A stretch of 64,000 nt of DNA from Lachnospiraceae bacterium. GTDB lineage: Bacteria > Bacillota > Clostridia > Lachnospirales > Lachnospiraceae. A model generated the notes under the pieces. That model was not told the DNA's origin. It did not search any database and saw nothing but the letters and a program-made list of their open reading frames with translations. The stretch spans positions 50,253 to 114,252 of the forward strand of contig JAKSPO010000005.1 in assembly GCA_024404675.1 (NCBI GenBank). Reading direction: 5' to 3'. Positions 27,135 through 35,572 of this stretch are shown here, piece after piece (within the stretch, counting starts at the first letter, position 1; every line of letters starts with the position of its first letter). The position numbers and the translations under genes were made by a program.

Positions 27135-28286
27135 TTACAGAACTCTAACCTTCAATACACCGTCAACAGCCATAATCTTGGCTACAACGGCATCGTCAAC
27201 AGGACCGCATACATCCAGTACGCTGTATGCATAATCGCCGCGGCTCTTGTTGTACATATTCTCGATATTAACGCCTGCTACAGCACCCGTGAACTGGCTG
27301 AGCATGTTCGGAATATTTCTGTGAAGAATACATACACGAGTCTGCACACGACATACGCCTGCATCCAAGGTCGGGAAGTTAACGGAATTGATAATGTTAC
27401 CGTTCTCAACGAACTCACGAAGCTGACGAACTGCCATCTTCGCACAGTTATCCTCGGACTCCTCGGTGGAAGCACCAAGATGAGGAATTGCGATAACACC
27501 CTTCATGCCTGCAGTCTTGGCATTCGGGAAATCAGTGATATAGTGAGCAACCTTACCGGAAGCAAGTGCCTCCTCCATTGCATCGTCATCAACCAGAAGG
27601 TCACGAGCGAAGTTCAGAATAACTACGCCGTCCTTCATCATGGAAATGGTATCCTTGTTAATCATCTTTCTGGTGTCGTCAAGAAGCGGAACGTGTACGG
27701 TAATATAATCGCACTCCTTGAAGATCTCCTCACGGGAGTTCACATGAATAACACCACGGGAAAGCTTCCATGCATTCTCAACGGAGATGAACGGATCGCA
27801 GCCGTATACGGTCATGCCGAGTGCATGTGCGGCATTGGCTACCAATACACCGATTGCACCAAGCCCGATAACACCGAGCTTCTTGCCCTGGATCTCCTTA
27901 CCAGCGAACTTACCCTTTCCTTTTTCAACGAGCTTTGCAACATTCTCATCGTCCTTGATGGTCTGAACGAACTCGATACCGCCAAGAATATCACGGGAGG
28001 TCAGAAGAAGACCTGCCATAACAAGTTCCTTAACACCGTTTGCGTTAGCGCCGGGCGTGTTGAATACAACAACACCTTTCTCGGCAAGCTTATCAAGCGG
28101 AATATTATTAACACCTGCACCTGCTCTTGCTACTGCAAGAAGCTTATCGTCAAAGGTGAGATCATGCATAGCAGCACTACGAACGAGTGCAAGCTCTGCA
28201 TCATCAAGATTGTCAACCTTCTCATAATTTTCGTTAAACTCAGCCAAACCAACCTGAGCAATCGGATTCAAGCATGCGTATTTCAT
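27135..28286 (-). CDS. serA: D-3-phosphoglycerate dehydrogenase
   Basis: First step of serine synthesis: 3-phosphoglycerate plus NAD to 3-phosphohydroxypyruvate. The 383-aa protein has the D-2-hydroxyacid dehydrogenase fold with the NAD-binding loop LGVIGLGAIGVLVANAAHALG near 140-160, the catalytic Arg in NFARDLLVDD near 230 and the catalytic His in IPHLGASTEES near 277. The last 75 residues form a short ACT domain (GVNIENMYNKSRGDYAYSVLDV). The length matches the short, one-ACT-domain SerA type. The ATG follows AAGGAGAG. It lies 12 bases after serC and is co-transcribed. Confidence 0.95.
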   Translation of the reverse strand: MKYACLNPIAQVGLAEFNENYEKVDNLDDAELALVRSAAMHDLTFDDKLLAVARAGAGVNNIPLDKLAEKGVVVFNTPGANANGVKELVMAGLLLTSRDILGGIEFVQTIKDDENVAKLVEKGKGKFAGKEIQGKKLGVIGLGAIGVLVANAAHALGMTVYGCDPFISVENAWKLSRGVIHVNSREEIFKECDYITVHVPLLDDTRKMINKDTISMMKDGVVILNFARDLLVDDDAMEEALASGKVAHYITDFPNAKTAGMKGVIAIPHLGASTEESEDNCAKMAVRQLREFVENGNIINSVNFPTLDAGVCRVQTRVCILHRNIPNMLSQFTGAVAGVNIENMYNKSRGDYAYSVLDVCGPVDDAVVAKIMAVDGVLKVRVL

Positions 28287-28298
28287 CGTAGTCTCTCC

Positions 28299-29381
28299 TT
28301 ATGCGTTCTCTTCTTCGAATTTCTTCATGAATGCTACAAGCTTCTCAACGCCCTCGATCGGCATTGCATTGTAAATGCTTGCACGCATACCACCAACGCT
28401 TCTGTGTCCCTTCAGGTTCACGAAGCCAGCCTCGGTAGCCTCCTTGATGAACTTTGCATCAAGCTCGTCGCTGCCGGTAACGAAAGGAACGTTCATAAGA
28501 GAACGGGAAGCCGGCTCAACGGTACCCTTGAAGAGCTTGCTCTGATCAAGGAAATCGTAAAGAACAGCAGCCTTCTTCTCATTGTACTCCTTCATAGCTG
28601 CAAGACCACCCTGCTTCTTGAGCCACTTGAATACCTTGCCGCAGATGTAAATACCGTAGCACGGAGGAGTATTGTAAAGGGAATCTGCATCAGCCTGTGT
28701 CTTCCACTTAAGCATCGTAGGAGTGCCCGGAAGAACATCCTCAGTAATCAGATCCTCACGGATGATAGCGATAACAACACCTGCCGGTCCGATGTTCTTC
28801 TGTGCGCCGCCGTAGATAACGCCGTACTTGGTAACATCCATAGGCTCGGAAAGGAAGCAGGAGGATACGTCGGAAACCAAAACCTTACCCTTCGTGTTCG
28901 GAAGCTCCTTGAACTTCGTTCCGTAAATCGTGTTATTCTCACAAATGTATACATAATCAGCGTCTTCCGGAATATCGAGATCGGAACAATCCGGGATATA
29001 AGAGAACGTCTTGTCCTCGGAAGATGCAACCTTAATAGCCTCACCATACATTCCGGCTTCCTTGTGTGCTCTCTTCGCCCACTGACCGGTAACGATATAT
29101 GCAGCCTTCTTATTCTTCATAAGGTTAAGCGGAACCTGCGCAAACATCATGTGTGCGCCGCCCTGCAGGAACAGAACCTTGTAGTTATCCGGGATATTGA
29201 GAAGGTCGCGAAGATCCTGCTCTGCATCCTTGATAATCTTGTCATAAACCTTGGAACGGTGGCTCATCTCCATAACGGACATGCCGCTGCCCTGGTAGTC
29301 AAGCATCTCTGCTGCTGCCTCTTTCAAAACTTCTTCCGGCAATACAGCCGGACCTGCGGAAAAGTTATAAACTCTTGCCAT
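28299..29381 (-). CDS. serC: Phosphoserine aminotransferase
   Basis: PLP enzyme converting 3-phosphohydroxypyruvate and glutamate to phosphoserine, 360 aa. Family marks: YNFSAGPAVLPEEVL at the start, SVMEMSHRSK near 35, FLQGGAHMMFAQVPLNL near 75, and the PLP lysine in YGGAQKNIGPAGV near 195; the end VGGMRASIYNAMP carries phosphate-binding residues. The start ATG follows AAAGGAGGAAG. It is the first gene of the serC-serA-AAA+ operon; no serB is nearby, so phosphoserine phosphatase must be encoded elsewhere. Confidence 0.96.
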   Translation of the reverse strand: MARVYNFSAGPAVLPEEVLKEAAAEMLDYQGSGMSVMEMSHRSKVYDKIIKDAEQDLRDLLNIPDNYKVLFLQGGAHMMFAQVPLNLMKNKKAAYIVTGQWAKRAHKEAGMYGEAIKVASSEDKTFSYIPDCSDLDIPEDADYVYICENNTIYGTKFKELPNTKGKVLVSDVSSCFLSEPMDVTKYGVIYGGAQKNIGPAGVVIAIIREDLITEDVLPGTPTMLKWKTQADADSLYNTPPCYGIYICGKVFKWLKKQGGLAAMKEYNEKKAAVLYDFLDQSKLFKGTVEPASRSLMNVPFVTGSDELDAKFIKEATEAGFVNLKGHRSVGGMRASIYNAMPIEGVEKLVAFMKKFEEENA

Positions 29382-29421
29382 GGTACTTCCTCCTTTAGAA
29401 TATATCAGTAAATAGAATGTT

Positions 29422-29471
29422 GTATGGGTTTACAAGGCTTCGGTGGACACTATCTGCCAAAACCACCATAC
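29422..29471 (-). promoter_or_regulatory. 5'-terminal stem-loop of the serC mRNA
   Basis: GTATGG pairs with CCATAC as an outer stem, and GGTGG can pair with CCACC in an overlapping alternative. It starts at about the first nucleotide of the transcript predicted from the promoter just upstream. It may stabilise the mRNA or act in attenuation; it matches no known riboswitch that I recognise. The 416-base gap between serC and the CapA gene otherwise holds only the promoter and the CapA terminator. Confidence 0.45.
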
Positions 29472-29478
29472 AGAATTC

Positions 29479-29507
29479 ATTGTATTCCTACCGCACGGAA
29501 AAGTCAA
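29479..29507 (-). promoter_or_regulatory. Sigma-A-type promoter of the serC operon
   Basis: TTGACT and TACAAT on the minus strand, exactly 17 bases apart, about 100 bases before the serC start. Confidence 0.82.
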
Positions 29508-29609
29508 CAAGGAATGCTCGGAAAATCCCCTGCATTTTGACTGTCGGCGCGTCACATTTTACGGAAAATACATCCGTTCTTCTCCCCTACAGAACTACTC
29601 CACTCGTAT

Positions 29610-29638
29610 AAAAAAAGAGGCGACCATGAAAGGTCGCC
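29610..29638 (-). terminator. Terminator of the Hpt-CapA operon
   Basis: Stem GGCGACC/GGTCGCC with a six-base loop and a seven-T run on the minus strand, about 160 bases beyond the CapA stop. Confidence 0.88.
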
Positions 29639-29797
29639 CCAGTGTGGTTTGGTTATTGCTGCTCTACAGCGCAGAAGGCTCAGCATTTTTCGCATACTAC
29701 TATTGTAGAATTTCTCTTCTCCGATATGCTTCAGGGAGGCTTTCAAGCTACTGCAGAGGATACTGCAAGCACCGCTTTTCTTCCGTCCGAAGAGCTA

Positions 29798-31204
29798 TCA
29801 TCTGTTAGCGCTGTTCACTTCATCCCAGTTCACAATCTTGATATGATTGCCCCAGAGCTGCTCCGCAAGCTTCTGCATCTTGTCGCGGCTGAAGCCCTTG
29901 CCGTCACCGAACTTAAGGCAGCCGTGCTCTGCAGCAAGCTCATCGGTGTAATCCTGAAGTGCATATACCGTAAAGTTGCAACGCGTACGGAAACGCGAGG
30001 AATCATAATTGAAATGATTCACAAGCGGGATGATGGTTCCTTCCTTCACGTACTTTGTCTCGCTGTCCTTGTAAAATTCAAGATATGCCATACCCTCAAG
30101 TTCACAATTGGCAGACTTGAACATCGAAAGGAAATTTCCGAGAGAATAATATACGATCATCTTCTCGCCGTCCGGACGCTCAACAATCTCCATCGGTTCA
30201 CAGATATGCGGGTGCGCACCGACTACGACATCGACGCCGTAGCTTGCGAATTTCTTCACCCAGTCCTTCTGGTACGAGGTCGCCGAAAGGGAATACTCCG
30301 TGCCCCAGTGCGGGAATACCACAACGAAATCCGCAATCGCCTTCGCCTTAGCAACATCATTCTTCACGCGCTCCGTCTCCAGAAGGTCGATGGAGAACGG
30401 CTCCGCTTTAATCGCTGAATTCAGATTCAGACCGTAAGTGTAGTTCATCACTGCGATACGAATACCGTATTTCTCTAACACAGTGATCGTGTCGCGCGAC
30501 TCCGGGCTGTCATGGATACCAAGAACGGTAATGTCCGGATAATTCTTCCAGAAATTCAGTGTTGCATGCAATGCCTCAATGCCGTAGTCCGAGGTATGAT
30601 TCGTGGCACTCGTTACGACATTGAAGCCAGCCTTCATAAATTCAATTGCCACCTCGTTCGGAGTGTTGAAAGTCGCATAGCCGTGATAAGAGCCCCAGCG
30701 GGTTCTCGAACCGATATAATCGCCCTCCGTACCGGAACCGATATACCCTCCGTCGCCGCCAAGAGGCGTCTCCTGGTTGATGACGGCAAAGTCTGCCATT
30801 TTCGCATAGGGCGCAATATTGTCATAATATCCGCTGAAATCAAAGGTGCCGTCGCTTCGCTTTCCGTCCTCAAGCATATCCCAGTCATAGAGGTTATCGC
30901 CTACCGCAACCATCGAAACAACGCAGGGCGTCGGCGACGGTGTCGGCGTAGGTGTCGGAGAGGGACTCGGAGACGGTGTCGGCGTTGCGGTTGCCGTCGG
31001 CTTCGGGGTACTTAAGATTGGGCCGATGGTCGGAACTGCTCCGGTCTTTCTTGCTACGGCATTGTATGCCATGCCGATAACGCATATAATACAGATTCCG
31101 ACGAGTGCTACCCCGGCAATCGTCAGATACTTTCGAATCTGACGGTTTCTCCGCTTCTTTCTAAGATACTCGCGCTTTCTGATTTCGTATTCTTTCTGAT
31201 CCAA
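29798..31204 (-). CDS. CapA family protein (PgsA-like metallophosphatase), membrane-anchored
   Basis: A 468-aa surface protein. It has a basic N-terminus (KKRRNRQIRK), one transmembrane helix (residues about 28-50) and a Thr/Pro/Ser-rich linker with alternating TP and SP pairs near 65-90. The extracellular CapA domain follows, related to calcineurin-like phosphatases: VAVGDNLYDWDML, FAVINQETPLGG, SATNHTSDYG, VFPHWGTEYS, VGAHPHICEP and YYSLGNFLSM. CapA/PgsA proteins take part in poly-gamma-glutamate synthesis or export, but pgsB/pgsC are absent here, so another cell-wall or polymer role is likely. The start is TTG eight bases after AGGA. It follows the Hpt gene by 17 bases. Confidence 0.87.
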   Translation of the reverse strand: MDQKEYEIRKREYLRKKRRNRQIRKYLTIAGVALVGICIICVIGMAYNAVARKTGAVPTIGPILSTPKPTATATPTPSPSPSPTPTPTPSPTPCVVSMVAVGDNLYDWDMLEDGKRSDGTFDFSGYYDNIAPYAKMADFAVINQETPLGGDGGYIGSGTEGDYIGSRTRWGSYHGYATFNTPNEVAIEFMKAGFNVVTSATNHTSDYGIEALHATLNFWKNYPDITVLGIHDSPESRDTITVLEKYGIRIAVMNYTYGLNLNSAIKAEPFSIDLLETERVKNDVAKAKAIADFVVVFPHWGTEYSLSATSYQKDWVKKFASYGVDVVVGAHPHICEPMEIVERPDGEKMIVYYSLGNFLSMFKSANCELEGMAYLEFYKDSETKYVKEGTIIPLVNHFNYDSSRFRTRCNFTVYALQDYTDELAAEHGCLKFGDGKGFSRDKMQKLAEQLWGNHIKIVNWDEVNSANR

Positions 31205-31221
31205 ACAAATGTCCTGCCTTC

Positions 31222-31581
31222 CTATTCAATTTCCGCAAGCTTCCGAATCGCCGAAACGGTATGCTCATATTCTGCTCGTACCGTTTCAAAAAGCGAAGCC
31301 GTATCGGGCTTGCCGGAAAGGTCGCGCACATTCTCCGTAAGCGCTGAAGCCGCTTCTTTAAGGCGTTCCAGTCCCAGGTTGGCGCATACCCCCTTCATCG
31401 TATGGGCGCACGAAAATACCTGCTGCCAGTTACCTCCGTCAAAGCCTTCGCACAGCTCAAAAAAGGTTCTGTCCTCCGGAAAACGAAGCACGAACCGCCG
31501 TATTCTTTCCTCTGTCAGAAGTCGCCCCATCACCTCGGTGAAAGAGCCACCGACTTCCTCATAAAAAGCCTTAATCTCCAT
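31222..31581 (-). CDS. Stand-alone Hpt (histidine phosphotransfer) domain protein
   Basis: A 119-aa all-helical protein. The phosphorylatable histidine lies in FSCAHTMKGVCANLGLERL near residue 57, matching the Hpt consensus AHxLKGxxxNLG. Hpt proteins pass phosphoryl groups between response-regulator receivers and hybrid kinases. No kinase or regulator gene is present nearby, so its partners are encoded elsewhere. The ATG is chosen because GAGGTGTGAAC precedes it at good spacing; an in-frame GTG two codons earlier overlaps the ribosome site. Probably translated from one transcript with the CapA gene. Confidence 0.85.
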   Translation of the reverse strand: MEIKAFYEEVGGSFTEVMGRLLTEERIRRFVLRFPEDRTFFELCEGFDGGNWQQVFSCAHTMKGVCANLGLERLKEAASALTENVRDLSGKPDTASLFETVRAEYEHTVSAIRKLAEIE

Positions 31582-31624
31582 GTTCACACCTCAGTTTTGA
31601 TAAAGAATGAAAAAATATAAATAT

Positions 31625-31657
31625 ATTGTATCATTTTTCGAAAGAATATGCTACAAT
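31625..31657. promoter_or_regulatory. Facing -10-like elements between the Hpt and pilT genes
   Basis: ATTGTA at 31625-31630 reads TACAAT on the minus strand, and TACAAT stands at 31652-31657 on the plus strand, so each side has a -10 element pointing outward. TTGTAT/TTGTAG -35 candidates would sit about 20 bases away, longer than optimal. Overlapping divergent promoters are likely. Confidence 0.45.
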
Positions 31658-31701
31658 AAATAGAAGATTCCATAAATTTTGTTCAGGAGGGGTATAACAC
31701 A

Positions 31702-32757
31702 ATGACTTTTTCAGATTTGTTGGAGATGGCTACCGACATAAACTGCTCGGATATCCATATTACTGTCGGAACCTCGTTGGCTCTGAGAAGATACGGGGAA
31801 TTAAGAATTCTTGAGCCCGCACCGAGTGCTGCCGAATCGAAAGCAATGATTTATTCTTTCCTCGATGAGGATCAGAGAAGATTCGTTGACGCAGGCAACG
31901 ACCTCGACGTTGGTGTAATGCTCCCTGACGGTCGTCGTATCCGTGCCAACGTATATCACCAGAGAAATAACCTTGCCGCAAGCATCCGTCTTCTGGAACA
32001 GAACATTCCGTCCTTCGTTGAGCTTGGTCTTCCGTCCGTAATCAAGGACATGGCTGAGACTCCCAGAGGTCTTGTTCTGGTAACCGGTCCTACCGGTAGC
32101 GGTAAGTCCACCACACTCGCATCCATCGTAGCATACATCAACAAGACACGTTCCCGTCACATCATTACGATTGAGGATCCGATTGAGTATGTATATCCTT
32201 ACAACAAGGCAATGATCCATCAGCGTGAGGTTGGCCGCGATGTCGACAACTTCTCCTCTGCACTTCGTTCCGCACTTCGTGAGGACCCCGATATCATCCT
32301 TGTAGGTGAGATGCGTGACTTCGAAACCATTCAGGCTGCTATCAGTGCTGCCGAGACCGGACACCTCGTGCTTTCTACGCTGCATACCACTTCCGCAGCA
32401 CAGACGATTGAGCGTATCATTGATGCATGTCCTCTCGAGGGTCGTGATCAGATCAGAAGCCAGTTCGCTAATGTAATCCGTGGTGTATTCACACAGCAGC
32501 TCCTTCCCAGAAAGGATGGCCAGGGCCGTGTTCTTGCATCCGAGGTTATGATCGGTACTCCCGCTATCACGAACCTGATTCGTGAGAACAAGGCACTGCA
32601 GATTCCCGGCATGATGCAGGCCGGCCGTAGCTCCGGTATGCGTACCATGAACGAAGACCTTGCAAATCTTCTTCGTCACGATATGGTATCGAAGGAAGAG
32701 GCTTTCAAGGTTTCTCCCGACGTTGCTGCACTTAAGAAGCTTCTTGCAGGCAACTAA
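31702..32757 (+). CDS. pilT: Type IV pilus retraction ATPase PilT
   Basis: Hexameric secretion-type ATPase, 351 aa. The N-terminal PAS-like domain includes CSDIHITVGTSLALRRYGEL. Walker A GPTGSGKST is near residue 133, the Asp box ITIEDPIEYVY near 158, Walker B LREDPDIILVGEMRD near 195 and the His box HLVLSTLHTTSA near 220. The AIRNLIRE motif typical of PilT is here PAITNLIREN near 290. PilT disassembles pilin for twitching motility. No other pilus genes lie beside it. The ATG follows CAGGAGGGG. It ends with an intrinsic terminator. Confidence 0.93.
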   Translation: MTFSDLLEMATDINCSDIHITVGTSLALRRYGELRILEPAPSAAESKAMIYSFLDEDQRRFVDAGNDLDVGVMLPDGRRIRANVYHQRNNLAASIRLLEQNIPSFVELGLPSVIKDMAETPRGLVLVTGPTGSGKSTTLASIVAYINKTRSRHIITIEDPIEYVYPYNKAMIHQREVGRDVDNFSSALRSALREDPDIILVGEMRDFETIQAAISAAETGHLVLSTLHTTSAAQTIERIIDACPLEGRDQIRSQFANVIRGVFTQQLLPRKDGQGRVLASEVMIGTPAITNLIRENKALQIPGMMQAGRSSGMRTMNEDLANLLRHDMVSKEEAFKVSPDVAALKKLLAGN

Positions 32758-32774
32758 TCAGATTAATATTCCTA

Positions 32775-32809
32775 ATCCCGTCTCCCGGAAACGCGAGGCG
32801 GGATTTTTA
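32775..32809 (+). terminator. Terminator after pilT
   Basis: Stem ATCCCGTCTC/GAGGCGGGAT (one G-U pair) followed by five T. Confidence 0.88.
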
Positions 32810-32917
32810 TGTTTACAGTTACCCAACTGACTGCAAGGGGCACTAAGCTTGATAGACAGCGAAAAACGCACAAAAAGCCCTCAACGCCACGGAAGTTTAT
32901 ATCTTCCCGGTATGGAG

Positions 32918-32953
32918 GACTTATTGTTTGACTTATTGTTTGACTTATTGTTT
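32918..32953. repeat. Three tandem copies of a 12-bp unit
   Basis: GACTTATTGTTT is repeated three times without change and followed by a partial GA. It lies in the 215-base gap between pilT and the next gene, just beyond the stop of the minus-strand lipoprotein gene, outside any coding region. Confidence 0.95.
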
Positions 32954-32972
32954 GATCACTTAGTTGTCTTTA

Positions 32973-34133
32973 TCAGTGAAGCGAAACATTGGTTATCATA
33001 TAATCACTGTTAGCATATACAGTAATGCTTCTTCCGCTGTACACATCGTTGAAGGTCGTTGTGTATTCGTCCTCGGAAATGATGATCCAGTTGCACCACA
33101 TCTCCTTAAGCGTTTCAATGTCATACTGTCGCAAAACAGCAAGTGCGTCAACCTCATTCAGGGAAACCACATAACCAATATCCGGATCATTCATACCCTG
33201 AAGTTCCGGATAAGGAATTCCCTTCTGATAAGTAATCGGCACACTGTACGGAGACAGCGGATCGATTTCAATCTCAGAATTGTTCTTCTGACGAACGGAC
33301 AGCCAGCTGCCGTCACTACTGCCATCCTCTTCCTGCCAGGTAATGTATACAAAAGCAGTTGCTCCGTCATGGGACTTTACAACAATATCGATCCTTGCGG
33401 ACGGTGCCCATTCCGAATAGAACACGCCATTGTTAAAATAGTAGGAATTGTCCATCGCATAGATATAGACGAACTCGTAGGAATTCGGCAAAGTCCAGTA
33501 GCCGTTGTACATACGGAAGAATTCCTGCGGATCCATAAACTTGACATCGTACGGATACTCCTCTATAGCCTTCTTGTAAACAGACTTTCCTTCATCGGAA
33601 ACCATAATCTCACATTGTCCGTTGGCAGGCTTCGTAATCCACAGCCGTGATGCAACGGATGTATCGAGAACATTCACTGCATCGATCACAAATCCACCAT
33701 CCTGCTTCACGGAGTACCCTTTAACCTCCAAAACATCCACCGTCGTTGCCCCGGGCATGACAGTATCAAGCATATCGGAATACCAGATTCCTTTTAATAT
33801 ATCAACATAATCCCCGACCTGCTTGAATGCAACATACTCTCCGCGCTCATTAACCCATATGCCGAATAACGGCTTCATATCGGAAACCATTTCCGATATC
33901 GGTGCAGGCGTGGGCGTTGCTTCCGGTGTCGGAGTTGGCTCCATGGTCGGTGTTACTTCCGGTGTGGGCGTTACACTTCCTGTCGGCTCCTCGGTAGGTG
34001 CCGCTGTCGGTGTCCCGCTTACCTTCGGTTCACGCTTATGTCCTTTCCCGCTCTCGTTCTTCTCTCCGCATGCGGTCAATAGAAGCGCACACAAAAGCAA
34101 CATTACGAGAAAAACTCTTTTTGTTCTGTTCAT
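32973..34133 (-). CDS. Lipoprotein with Pro/Thr-rich linker, function unknown
   Basis: A 386-aa predicted lipoprotein. The signal sequence KRVFLVMLLLCALLLTAC ends in a clear lipobox with the acylated Cys near residue 22. A low-complexity linker of PT/PE repeats spans about 38-85. The remainder (about 290 residues) is a globular extracellular domain that I do not recognise; it contains KPLFGIWVNERGEYVAFKQ near 95 and looks rich in beta strands. It follows the GH5 gene by about 70 bases and may be co-transcribed, so a link with polysaccharide use is possible but unproven. The start is the ATG after AAGGGGGA; an upstream start ten codons earlier lacks a ribosome site. Confidence 0.8.
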   Translation of the reverse strand: MNRTKRVFLVMLLLCALLLTACGEKNESGKGHKREPKVSGTPTAAPTEEPTGSVTPTPEVTPTMEPTPTPEATPTPAPISEMVSDMKPLFGIWVNERGEYVAFKQVGDYVDILKGIWYSDMLDTVMPGATTVDVLEVKGYSVKQDGGFVIDAVNVLDTSVASRLWITKPANGQCEIMVSDEGKSVYKKAIEEYPYDVKFMDPQEFFRMYNGYWTLPNSYEFVYIYAMDNSYYFNNGVFYSEWAPSARIDIVVKSHDGATAFVYITWQEEDGSSDGSWLSVRQKNNSEIEIDPLSPYSVPITYQKGIPYPELQGMNDPDIGYVVSLNEVDALAVLRQYDIETLKEMWCNWIIISEDEYTTTFNDVYSGRSITVYANSDYMITNVSLH

Positions 34134-34204
34134 TAAAATCCCCCTTCCTTCAAAAAGTGACAACCATCCGTCACCAGTTCAGGTTACTATGACCAGCTTC
34201 TCTA

Positions 34205-35452
34205 TTACTGCTTGTTCATACCTTCCACAAGTGCATCGATAATCTCCGGGAAAATCGGTTTCATCGTAAGACGGCGGATAATTCCGAAATTCTCTTCCCC
34301 AACGCCATAACGGTTGTTATCCCACCAGAAGCAGGACATATGATACTTCCGCATCGCTGTTGTATAATCGCCGACCCACTTAACTCTCGCCTCCAGATTA
34401 TTCTTATTGGTCGCACCCATCTCGCCGACAACAACACCGTATCCGTTCTTCACGAAGCGGTTGTAAATCGAGCTGAAATAATTATCAAGCGTGTATTTGC
34501 CGTTGCCGGACCAGTTCTTCGTGCCATCCTTCTGCATTGCAAACTCGTAAGGTGTATACGCATGTACGCTAAGCATCAGACGATCGGGTGTCGGATCCTC
34601 CGGCATACGGAATGCATCGGTTTTAGTAAAATCAGGGTTCGCCGCATAGCTCGGCACCATCAGGAAACGATCCTTGTTGTATCCTTCCCCAGCACGAACC
34701 GTGTCAATAAAGCGCTGGTTCAGAACATTGATGCACTCGATTGCTTCAAGTCCTTCGGCATCCTTGAGCGTAAAATACCACTCCTTACCGGTCCCCTTCA
34801 GTCTCGGCTCATTCATCGACTCGAAAATCAGACGCTTATCATAATCCTTAAAGCGCTCCGAAATCTGTGTCCATACTGCTTCAATATAACGAAGACCTTC
34901 CGGAAGGCGTTCCTTCGTCGGATAGTAGAAATCCACATCGTGATGGGAATTAATGATAACATACAGCTGGGCATCGATTGCATAATCGACAACCTCCTGC
35001 ACACGATTCATCCACTCCTCATCAATCGTATAGGTTCCGTCATCACTCATATGACGTCCCCAGCTGATCGGAATACGTACCGAGTTAAAGCCAAGACTCC
35101 GTAGCGTCGTGAAGGTCTCAGCGGTAGCCTTCGGGTTGCCCCAGGAGGTTTCTGTTGCAAGTGTATTCTTCGCACCGTCGGTTGCGTCAAGCGTATTACC
35201 GAGGTTCCAGCCAAGCTTCAGATTCTCAGCAAAATCCACTGCGTTATCAGCGATAATCGGCGGTGTCGGAATCGGGGTAGGGCTTGGTGTCGGGCTCGGC
35301 GACGGAGACGGTTCCTCGGTCGGTGTCTCACTCGGCGTTGCCGTTACCGGGTCCGAACCGGGCTTCTGCCCTTCCGGCTTTTTCTTCGTACAAGCCATCA
35401 AAAGTACTGCAAGCATAGCAAGCAGTATAAGCATCTTCTTACTGTTCTTCAT
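34205..35452 (-). CDS. GH5 endoglucanase-like lipoprotein
   Basis: A 415-aa secreted, lipid-anchored glycosidase. The signal peptide ends at a lipobox (LLMAC, Cys near residue 21), followed by a Ser/Pro/Thr linker to about 65. The catalytic barrel contains all family 5 marks: LKLGWNLGNTLDA near 80, RIPISWGRHM near 125, INSHHD near 170, the acid/base glutamate in ESMNEPRLKG near 215, HAYTPYEF near 300, the nucleophile in VVGEMGATN near 345 and the aglycone-side Trp in CFWWDNN near 375. GH5 enzymes cleave beta-1,4 glucans or mannans; the subfamily is not certain, cellulase being the usual annotation. It is likely the extracellular step of a plant-fibre pathway. Confidence 0.9.
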   Translation of the reverse strand: MKNSKKMLILLAMLAVLLMACTKKKPEGQKPGSDPVTATPSETPTEEPSPSPSPTPSPTPIPTPPIIADNAVDFAENLKLGWNLGNTLDATDGAKNTLATETSWGNPKATAETFTTLRSLGFNSVRIPISWGRHMSDDGTYTIDEEWMNRVQEVVDYAIDAQLYVIINSHHDVDFYYPTKERLPEGLRYIEAVWTQISERFKDYDKRLIFESMNEPRLKGTGKEWYFTLKDAEGLEAIECINVLNQRFIDTVRAGEGYNKDRFLMVPSYAANPDFTKTDAFRMPEDPTPDRLMLSVHAYTPYEFAMQKDGTKNWSGNGKYTLDNYFSSIYNRFVKNGYGVVVGEMGATNKNNLEARVKWVGDYTTAMRKYHMSCFWWDNNRYGVGEENFGIIRRLTMKPIFPEIIDALVEGMNKQ

Positions 35453-35572
35453 AGTTTCAACTCCATATTACACACATTATCCTTGGCCTCACAAGGACCA
35501 TTACTACTATCGCATTTTCTAACGAAAAATGCAATGCTTTCTTGTGTATAAACACAAACCTCTCACGGGAAA

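Noticed and set aside
27321..29411. A 696-codon open frame on the plus strand
   Set aside because: It lies wholly antisense to serA and serC, whose products are unmistakable, lacks a ribosome site, and its translation resembles no family; it arises from codon bias.
29552..29746. A 64-codon minus-strand frame beyond the CapA gene
   Set aside because: It reads through the CapA terminator and has no ribosome site.
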